Assembly (NCBI GenBank): GCA_026225945.1
Contig: JAMJFZ010002307.1
Coordinates: 2,116,001-2,180,000, forward strand
Direction: 5' to 3'
Length of the DNA stretch: 64,000 nt
Origin: Cricetomys ansorgei
Lineage: Eukaryota > Chordata > Mammalia > Rodentia > Nesomyidae
Shown: in pieces, positions 56,838 through 64,000 of the stretch
Position numbering within the stretch: the first letter of the stretch is position 1
Layout: every line of letters begins with the position of its first letter
Notes under the pieces: model-generated
What the model was told of the DNA's origin: nothing
Database searches by the model: none
Seen by the model: the letters and a program-made list of their open reading frames with translations, nothing else
Program-made: the position numbers and the translations under genes

Positions 56838-57172
56838 CCTGGGGCTGAGTAGGACTGCTCACTGTGGAGTTGCGAGGGCCTGAGTTCAGATCCCCAATAT
56901 TCACAGAAAAGCCAGGCATGGCCTCATGTGCCTGCAATATAGCGCTATACGGCCGAGACAGGAGGACCCAGGAGCCTGCCGGCTGGTCAGCAAAACAGGA
57001 AGAAGTCTCAGATCCAGTGAGACACTCTGCCTCCAGGGAATATGACAGAGGAGCACATCAATTCTGCTCTGGTCTCTGCGTGTACGTGTATGGCACATGC
57101 AGCCCTCACCATACACATATGTGAGCACAGTACACACACATAATCCACATGCATGCAAAATGATGAAAAGCA
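56838..57172 (+). repeat. B4-type composite SINE
   Basis: 'ggcctgagttcagatcccca', 'gccgagacaggaggacccag' and a CA-rich tail ending 'tgcatgcaaaatgatgaaaa'. Confidence 0.65.
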
Positions 57173-57449
57173 TTTATCAGCAGATCTTAAGAAAGAGCTG
57201 TTGGAATAATGAATAAATTATCCCAGGACAGTGCATTTGCTAACTTCCTTTCTCCCAAGGAATCCCTTTGTGAGGCAGATTTCTTTCAGTGGTTAATGAC
57301 TCCTTGCATTTCACAGAAGGCAGGTGCTGACAATTCAGGGTGGCTTCATAAAAAACAGGAAGCCTACAGGCAGGCAGGGAGTGTAGGCTTAACTTAAAGG
57401 CTGTAGGTAGAGACCCAACACAGTCGCAAAGGTGCTCTCCTCTACCCAG

Positions 57450-57650
57450 CTCCTTGAAGCAGAAACCATGCGGCACATCTTCATGAACAATTACCATCTG
57501 TGCAACGAGATCAGCGAGAGGGTCGTCCAGCACTTTGTGCACTGTATCGAGACGCACGGCCGCCACGTGGAGTACCTGAGGTTCCTGCAGACCATCGTGA
57601 AAGCAGACGGCAAATATGTGAAGAAGTGCCAGGATATGGTGATGACCGAG
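57450..57650 (+). CDS. Itpr2: Itpr2 exon Q: second RIH domain, central helices
   Basis: A 201-bp symmetric exon of 67 codons (residues 798-864, [10 protein letters not shown]...DMVMTE). The acceptor is tctacccag and the donor gtaggt. [20 protein letters not shown] and [20 protein letters not shown] are near-invariant in ITPRs. The domain is helical and lies in the cytosolic regulatory region, which passes ligand binding on to the pore. Confidence 0.96.
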
Positions 57651-57919
57651 GTAGGTTCCCGGCCCACGTCTTACCAACGTCATGTAAGTTAGCTCAAGAG
57701 CTCACCCGCAGCTTAGAGCAGGGAAAGAGACCCTGCCAACCTACCAACCGGTGCTGGGAAGCTATTCGGTTTCTCTGTGGATACCGAAGCACCACTGTTT
57801 ACACCAGTGCGGTGAAGTCACACATGGCAGCCTGACTCTATGATTTTCTTAGGAGTTTCTCTTTCTGATCTGAAATGAATTTGGATCTGTGAAATAGTGG
57901 GCAATTTTTTAATTAAAAA

Positions 57920-58145
57920 ATTATGTGTGCGCGTGCGTGTGTGTTGGTGCATGTCTGTGTGTGTTTGTGTGTCTGTGTGGCTCTATATGTATATGTCTGT
58001 TTGTGTCTGTGCGTGTATGTGTGTCTGTATGTCTGTGCATGCCTGTGTCTGTGTGTCAGTGCGTGTCTGTGTGTGTTTGTGTGTCTGTGTGTATCTATAT
58101 GTATGTGTCTGTGTGTGTCTCTGTATGTGTGTGTCTATGTGTACC
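57920..58145 (+). repeat. GT-rich tract (tgtctgtgtg type)
   Basis: About 225 bp of GT-rich sequence with 'gtgtctgtgtgtg' words, directly upstream of an antisense B2. Confidence 0.93.
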
Positions 58146-58306
58146 ATGTGCATGTCGGTGTCCATGGAGGCCAGTAGAGGGAGTTGGATCCCCTGGAGCT
58201 GGAGTTACACATACTTATGGGCTGCTTGATATGGGTGCTGGGAATTGAACCTGGGTTCTCTGCAAGAACAGCGAATGCTTTTAGCCATGAAGTCACTGCC
58301 CCAGCT
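58146..58306 (-). repeat. B2 SINE, antisense
   Basis: 'gtccatggaggccagtagag', 'ggagctggagttacacatac' and 'gggaattgaacctgggttct'. The GT tract sits at its 3' tail side. Confidence 0.88.
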
Positions 58307-58924
58307 CCTGAAATGGATGAAATCTGATGAGATGATTTGGAATTAACACAATTTTTCTATTTTTAAATTTTTAGTAACATAACAGTGATTGAGTTCTAAT
58401 AGATCCTGCTCTCTTTATGAATTGTAGGAGTGCTGTTTTCTGCCATCATTTTTAATGGTTTTAAAGCAAACCATATGAGTTAATAAAAAGTGATTGTCAG
58501 GGCTTTATTAGAACTGTGGGAACTGGATATTTTAAATAAGGTAAGAATTTAAGAAAAATGAATGGAATACTTCAGCTCTTTCCCTGTGCTCTGGAAGAGG
58601 TTGCTGTGGGTGAGCTGCTCACAAGGATGAAGGTGCTTCCTTAGAGAACTGATGAGCAGATGCTGGCTGGGGTCTGTGCATTGGAGCCACTTCCATCCCA
58701 GCTGCAAGGCACTTGGAAGATTACATTGGTCTGGGAAATTTCCACATCATAAGCCTTCCAGGTAGAAATGAGAGACTTCTCCATGTTGATTCAATGTACC
58801 ACCTAAAATTCTTAAAAATTAATCCCACCTAAGGCCTCGATCTTTCACATGTGAATTTCACATGTAAATAAACAATGAAAAGAACATTGCAAAGTTATCA
58901 AATCCACCCTTAAGAAAACCTGTA

Positions 58925-59230
58925 CTGGAGCTTGGGAGATGGCTTAGTCAGTAAAGTGCTCTGCCCATATGAGGACCTGGTTTATCCCCAGCGCCCATGT
59001 AATAGCCGAGCCCACTGACATGTCCCTGCAGTCCCAGTGCTAGGGAGGCAGAGATGAAGACCGGGTCCAGTCTAACTGAATCAGTGCGCTCCAGGGTCCG
59101 TGAGAGACCTTATCTCAAAAAACAGTGATTGAGTGAGACATTCATCAGCAACGTCTGGCCTCTAATGCACACAAGTGCACACATTCCTGCACATACACAT
59201 TAGCACACACGGACACACACACAAAGCCTG
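58925..59230 (+). repeat. B4-type composite SINE
   Basis: 'ggagcttgggagatggctta', 'ccctgcagtcccagtgctag', 'gtgagagaccttatctcaaa' and a CA-rich tail. Confidence 0.7.
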
Positions 59231-59881
59231 TGTTTAGCTCATATTCGTTCTACATTGCCTAAATATATGTGAGTTTGTGATCTGAGCATCAAGGAAAAGA
59301 TCAGATAGAGAAAGCAAACACATATGCCTTCCTATGGCACTCATCAAAGGAAATATCTCTGTGTATAAGGAAATATCTGTAATATTATATTAATACACAA
59401 CCATATTTGGACACATACATTCCTTTGCAACAGGCTGTCAGAGTAAGCCCATGAATTAATTGGCTTGTTGATTTAAATGTTGCCAATTTAAATATAATAA
59501 CTAAATAATAATGTATGCATCTTCTGTAACCTGACCAAATACCTCATATCAGGGTTAGATAATTTGTGTCAGTTATAGACGACAGATAACAGCATGATAA
59601 ATGAAATATGTTTCCTTCTTGAATTGTCCACTAAGATCACACAGCAAGATGAAGAACGGTCATGTCTTGAGTGTCTCTACCTGGTCCTTTCTTTGCCATC
59701 TCAGCTCTCTGTTCTAGATTCTGATGTCTTCCCATTAAATGAGAAAGTGTCAGATCGTTATAAAGTTGTATGTACTTGAAGCAATGTAGAAGTTTGCTTA
59801 CTTAATTACTAACGAGGTGAATGCTTTCACATTTAATTGTCCACTTTTTATGATTCATTTTATTTATCATTTTATTTTATT

Positions 59882-60033
59882 TTGATTTTTTTTTGAGACA
59901 GGGTTTCTTTGTTATAACTCTGACTGTCCTGCAATTCATTCTGTAAACCAGGCAGACCTTGAACTCACAGAGACCTGCCTGCCTCTGCCTCTCGAGTGTT
60001 GGGATTAAAGCCGTGCAACACCATGGCTCTGCT
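59882..60033 (-). repeat. B1 SINE, antisense
   Basis: A T tract, 'gagacagggtttctttgtta', 'agaccttgaactcacagaga' and 'gagtgttgggattaaagccg'. Confidence 0.93.
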
Positions 60034-60039
60034 ATATTT

Positions 60040-60191
60040 GTTTTTATTTTTAATGTATATATAAATGTGTCTATCTGTGAGTGTGTGCCAGTGAGTGCAC
60101 TGCCTTCAGAGGCCAGAAGAGGGCATCGGATCCTCTGGTCCTCTGCAGGAGCAGGGAGTGCTCTTAACTGCTGAGTCATCTCTCCGGTCTC
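60040..60191 (-). repeat. B2 SINE, antisense
   Basis: 'cttcagaggccagaagaggg', 'catcggatcctctggtcctc' and 'ctcttaactgctgagtcatc'. A central part is deleted. Confidence 0.88.
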
Positions 60192-60235
60192 TCACTTTTC
60201 TACTTTAGTGAAAATAGACTCAGGAATGTTTTGGC

Positions 60236-60284
60236 TTTCCTGGTGCTGGCATTATAGGTGTGCACCACCAGGCCTGGCTCTGCT
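60236..60284 (-). repeat. B1 3' fragment, antisense
   Basis: 'tcctggtgctggcattatag' and 'gtgtgcaccaccaggcctgg' match the antisense B1 start region. It lies about 70 bp before exon R. Confidence 0.65.
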
Positions 60285-60352
60285 GCTCTCATGTGTCTGC
60301 AGGTGGGTCAACCCTTTAGAAATCTATGCAGAGTCTCTTTCCTTCATTTCAG

Positions 60353-60604
60353 TTGATTAATGGGGGTGAAGACGTGCTGATATTTTACAACGACAGAGCC
60401 TCATTCCCCATCCTTCTCAACATGATGTGCTCTGAGAGAGCCCGCGGGGATGAGAGCGGCCCCCTGGCCTATCATATCACCCTGGTGGAGTTGCTGGCAG
60501 CATGCACTGAGGGGAAAAATGTCTACACTGAAATCAAGTGCAATTCTCTCTTGCCGCTGGACGACATAGTGAGGGTGGTGACCCATGACGACTGCATCCC
60601 TGAG
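60353..60604 (+). CDS. Itpr2: Itpr2 exon R: central solenoid, conserved [12 protein letters not shown]
   Basis: A 252-bp symmetric exon of 84 codons (residues 865-948, [10 protein letters not shown]...THDDCIPE). The acceptor is ttcatttcag and the donor gtgagc. [33 protein letters not shown] and [19 protein letters not shown] are conserved across receptor types. Residue 894 is Ala (SERARGDE), where I remember Asp in human ITPR2 and ITPR1 (SERDR). Confidence 0.96.
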
Positions 60605-62276
60605 GTGAGCCCCACAAATGCTTATTGCCTGTAGACGACGCGTTCCTTCTTAAGTCTCACCTGGTGCTGGGAGTCTCCCACATCAGTATCTGTGATGACA
60701 TCACGTATTTAGTAGAGGAATTAACTGTACTTCGTTATGTAACTTGCCAAGTGGAAAAGAACACAAAAGTTTCTAGTTTTTATTTGCACAGAAGGAAGAC
60801 CATCCCTTTGACTGAGAGCGACACATGTCTCTTAATGTCTGCATGTGGTATGGGCTTAAAGGAAAATGTGCACTTGTAGCTTTTGAGCGTAAAACAGATG
60901 GCTCATTGGTGAATCACAGTCATTGATTGGAGAGCTGTGGCTGGTGCTGCAGGGGCCCACGTTAGACTCCATGGGTTTACCTTGCTGTGTGGAACGTGTG
61001 TCTACTTTAGAGTACGCCCACATCCTCTCTCAGCCTCTCTCCTACTTCAGCTTTGATTGGGGCATCAGAGGATGGTTATCTGTTAGTGGCAGGTTTCTAC
61101 TACTGAGGTTTCCAGGTGCACACAGGGTAAAGATTTCTTTCTTTTCTGTGACTGTTCTAGACGTTGCAGCCAAATTCATAAATGTGTACTATTACTCAAA
61201 AGGACACAAAACCAAAAGGAGACAGGAGAGGTCTCTGTCCTCATTCAAGTAGTCCTGGAACATGACAATTCAGTAACGGTCCTGAATGTTTTTGTGAAAT
61301 TGTTGGCACCTCAGTCTGAGGGTCCTCCTTGCCTTGGGGATGCTGAGATTAAATGGCAGAGAGGGGTGTGGTGGAGGAGAGGAAACCCGCAGGCTCAGTC
61401 CTTGTCTGGGGTCCTGGTCTTGGCCATGGCTGACCCCAGGCTCAGCTCTTCTAGAGACTCTGCTTTCCCGTATCTACTCAAGTTGTTCTACCTCATGCTT
61501 CTGGTGAGGGTGTGGTGTACTGAAGCTTTATGTCTTAGAGATGAGTTCTCTGGCTGTGCAGACATGGCATCCACCTCTCTAATGTGGAGCTGGCCAGTTG
61601 ACTTTCATTAGCTCCCGTACCTTCTCCCAGTAGGATCAGCTCTAGGAGGGTCATGGCTAGGTATGGTTCCAGTCATCATTCAAGTACCTCAATCACAGCA
61701 GATGTCCAGCAAATGTGTCTCCAGTGAATTCAACATTGAGCCAGGATCCTTAGCCACTGCTTCCTAATTGTGGGACTGACCCCAGCCATCACTCAACATT
61801 TCCAACATTCAGTTTCCACAGTGTTAAAGTAAAATGGTCACCGCACCTGTCCTAATAGGGTTATTAGAGGCTTGTGTTCAGTAAGAGGAGGCCTGGGAAA
61901 GGCTGAGGGTTTCATGCAGTGTGAACACAGAGTAAGTACTAGCTGCTGCGAAGATGATGATGGTCAGGTCCTGCGTGTCTCAGCTCTTCTTAATGTCTAA
62001 AGAATGCTAGGTTTGCTTTGAGTAATTCTCGAATTTTCACAGGAATCTCTGGGCATAGGGGAATGGAATGCTAGACCATAACCCCCACCCCGCCCACCTC
62101 CCCCTGGCCAGGGTGGGATAACTTTTAAAAAGAAGAAAACAGGGAACTTGCATGTATACAAACCTGTAACCTACTACAGGCTCTGACATAGATGGTGTTT
62201 AATGTTGTAGAGCAGACACTGAAAGCGATGGGTGAGAAATGGAACTTGCTTTTTTTTGTGTTTGAAATTTGCACAG
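60605..62276 (+). other. Intron R-S (1.7 kb)
   Basis: A MIR copy lies at 61738-61955. Nothing else recognised. Confidence 0.75.
61738..61955 (+). repeat. MIR
   Basis: 'attcagtttccacagtgtta', 'aaagtaaaatggtcaccgca', 'aatagggttattagaggctt' and 'cacagagtaagtactagctg' follow the MIR consensus order in sense orientation. Confidence 0.65.
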
Positions 62277-62402
62277 GTCAAGATTGCATATGTGAACTTT
62301 GTCAATCACTGTTACGTTGACACGGAAGTGGAGATGAAAGAAATCTACACCAGTAACCACATTTGGAAGTTATTTGAGAATTTCTTGGTGGATATGGCAA
62401 GG
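62277..62402 (+). CDS. Itpr2: Itpr2 exon S: last exon in the window
   Basis: A 126-bp symmetric exon of 42 codons (residues 949-990, [10 protein letters not shown]...NFLVDMAR). The acceptor is tgcacag and the donor gtaagt is strong. [20 protein letters not shown] and [12 protein letters not shown] match ITPR family helices. The protein continues in an exon beyond position 64000. I searched the remaining 1.6 kb for the expected VCN.TTDRKHAD continuation and did not find it. Confidence 0.95.
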
Positions 62403-64000
62403 GTAAGTTCAGGGCTCCTCATGTCGGGTAAGGTCATCAGTGTCTATTGGTATCGATTTTGGTTAAACAGTAAATATCTAGATGAAAATTTGCAGTGAAA
62501 CCAACTACGTTTTGATCCAGTCTGTTGTATTCATGAAGTTGCGAATGAGTTCCAGGAGATCGTGAATAATATTTAGCAAGTTAACATAAACAGCATATGT
62601 ACTATGTACGTGCAGCAACAGGTGAAGTTTATTTACTTTATACTTTTATAAATGGCCACATTTGTCTGTTACTAAATTGAATTTTAGGAGCCTTGCTATG
62701 TGGGTTAGAGGGAACATTTGGCAGAGGCCGTTTTCTATTTAACCTCTTGCCGTGAATGCAATTAAAGCCCCATAGTCTGCTTTGGCTTTGAGTCTGTTTC
62801 CTTTTTCTTTAATCGGGAGGTGGCATGTGGCACTGGATGACGTTTTGTAGATTCAGCCTGACATCTGTGTTTGCTCTGGGAAGATGAGAACCAAGGAGGA
62901 AAAGATAATCATTCTTTATTAACACCCAGAGGACCTTTATTTTATTTTATATTTTTTTCAAACAAAGCTTCATTCTATAGTTCAGGTTGGCCTTGAGTAG
63001 CCCAGGCAAGCCTTAAATTCACAGCAATCATCCTGCCTCAGCCTCCCAAGATCCCTGGGAACTCCCTCCCTGGGAATACAGGTGTGAGCCACCACACCTA
63101 GCTCTATTATTTTAGTTTTAAGATAATACATTTTTAAAAATTTTCCCTGAGTTTGAATAAAGAATTTTCTAGGAAAGGTGATGTATCCATAGCTCCTTAG
63201 ACCTTGCCCAAGTTAAGGTGACCTGTGCCAGTCCCTTGGGCCTCCTGCTTCCCCCAGTGCTGGTAGCTTATGCAGGCTGCGTCCAGATGTGTTTGAGGGT
63301 GGGGACCAGAGAGACCCTTATTCCCATAATCCTATAGGAATAGTTGCTGACGGTATCTGGTAGTTCATGGCCTCTCTTCAACCCTTTATGGAGGAGGAAT
63401 GATGAAATACACACACTAGAACTCCCACTGTAAACCCAGGCACTCAAGAGCACCCCTGGATGACACGGAGGATCCTGTGCTCGTTCAGGCCAGGAAGTCT
63501 TCCTAGTTGGTCAAGGTTTCCAGGCGACATGTGTTTGTTTTGCTTTTGGTGTGGTCAAGAGTGAGGGCTTCACTAGGTTCAAGTACATGCACAGTTAGAG
63601 CCTTCCCATTTTACATCTTCTTTGTGTGGCCAGCCAGAAGTCTCAGGTCAATTTCAGCTGGAGAAACCGTCCCGTATCTTCCACATTTGGCACATACCAT
63701 TTGTGTTTGTTGCCACCGACCCGCGGAAGCCTGCAGGCAGCTCCCGAGTCCTTGAAGCGAAGGACAATTCCTGGGCTGATGACTGAGCTTAAAATTGCAC
63801 GGGCAGGAAGATGTTAGAGATTACAGGTGAATCTGCAGCTGGAGAGCTGCCTGGTGCCACTCATTGAAGATGAGCCTGAGAAAGGCCAAGGTGGCGTTCT
63901 CAGAGGCACAGGTTACAAAGCTAAAACAGATTTTGCTTCTTTAAAACCAAAGAAAGCCTGTGATAACTGCATGACCCAGCTACCCTTGGAAACTACGCAC
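62403..64000 (+). other. Intron after exon S (3' part missing)
   Basis: Contains an antisense B1 (62947-63103). The remaining sequence holds no exon I can recognise. Confidence 0.75.
62947..63103 (-). repeat. B1 SINE, antisense, with internal insertion
   Basis: 'cattctatagttcaggttgg', 'catcctgcctcagcctccca' and 'gtgtgagccaccacacctag' match B1. A short extra 'tccctgggaactccctccc' block doubles part of the element. Confidence 0.85.

Larger units (their letters stand above)
56413..57449 (+). other. Intron P-Q (1.0 kb)
   Basis: Contains an ID element and a B4-type SINE. The rest is unremarkable. Confidence 0.75.
57651..60352 (+). other. Intron Q-R (2.7 kb)
   Basis: Contains a GT tract plus antisense B2 (57920-58306), a B4-type SINE (58925-59230) and antisense B1/B2 copies (59882-60284). 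The stretches 58310-58920 and 59230-59880 hold nothing recognised. Confidence 0.8.
1..64000 (+). other. Itpr2: Itpr2 gene, internal part (19 exons, both gene ends missing)
   Basis: The gene encodes the type 2 IP3 receptor, a tetrameric ER channel that releases calcium when IP3 binds. Nineteen exons on the + strand join without a frame error into 990 codons (2,971 bp including one base of a split codon). The protein matches the ITPR family throughout. It matches type 2 rather than type 1 at diagnostic stretches such as [24 protein letters not shown] and the SPDTLLPSAIVPDIDE junction; this assignment rests on my memory of the family, not on a search. By ITPR1 numbering the part shown is roughly residues 472 to 1460. 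N-terminal suppressor and beta-trefoil domains lie upstream; the third solenoid, pore and C-terminal tail lie downstream. No promoter, start codon, stop codon or poly(A) site of the gene is in the window. Confidence 0.97.

Noticed and set aside
676..60191. tRNA-like A-box/B-box segments
   Set aside because: All belong to B2, B3/B4 or ID SINEs; none forms a complete functional tRNA gene.
1..64000. An undescribed defence, toxin or biosynthetic system
   Set aside because: The window is accounted for by one known gene, its introns and common rodent repeats; no second coding unit is supported.

Overview
This is mammalian, intron-rich nuclear DNA, not a microbial or accessory region. The repeat content is that of a muroid rodent: B1, B2, B3/B4-type and ID SINEs, Lx-like L1 pieces, rodent-only hAT-type (URR1-like) elements, and very many GT-rich simple repeats. 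The clear B2 copies carry the older tail (a 'cctctgtggacactgcac'-like segment) rather than the tail I associate with young mouse and rat B2. That points to a cricetid (hamster, vole or deer-mouse-like) more than to Mus or Rattus, but this is an inference.

The window is the middle of one gene on the + strand: Itpr2, the type 2 inositol 1,4,5-trisphosphate receptor, an endoplasmic-reticulum calcium-release channel. Nineteen coding exons (called A to S here) lie between 1339 and 62402. All have AG/GT borders and all splice phases agree. Together they make 2,971 bp: one base completing an upstream codon plus 990 uninterrupted codons. Exons A and B carry the helical half of the IP3-binding core, including the equivalents of ITPR1 R504, K508, R511, Y567, R568 and K569. 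Exons C to M form the armadillo-type solenoid of the regulatory region. M and N encode a polar, probably disordered linker, and O to Q hold the second RIH domain. R and S continue the helical central region. The start codon, the MIR/beta-trefoil domains, the transmembrane pore and the stop codon lie outside the window.

Layout: exons A to H lie in the first 18 kb. An 11.2-kb intron (17929-29090) follows, holding a 38-unit VNTR, a GT minisatellite, an L1 tail and SINEs. Exons I to M lie between 29 and 42 kb, separated by introns with a 1.2-kb antisense L1 piece, a 560-bp TG/TA tract with a 62-bp perfect palindrome, and other GT arrays. A 13-kb intron (42080-55049) carries a hAT-type element with likely target-site duplication and a 360-bp tetranucleotide array. 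Exons N to S fall between 55.0 and 62.4 kb. Two introns are very short (85 and 109 bp).

I found no second gene, no RNA gene other than SINE-derived tRNA/7SL relics, no CRISPR array, no operon-like arrangement and no novel multi-gene system. The points worth checking are intragenic: a duplicated splice-acceptor/exon start, two mini-introns, the VNTR with higher-order structure, the palindrome, and a GU-rich tract just downstream of the exon that carries a probable PKA site.
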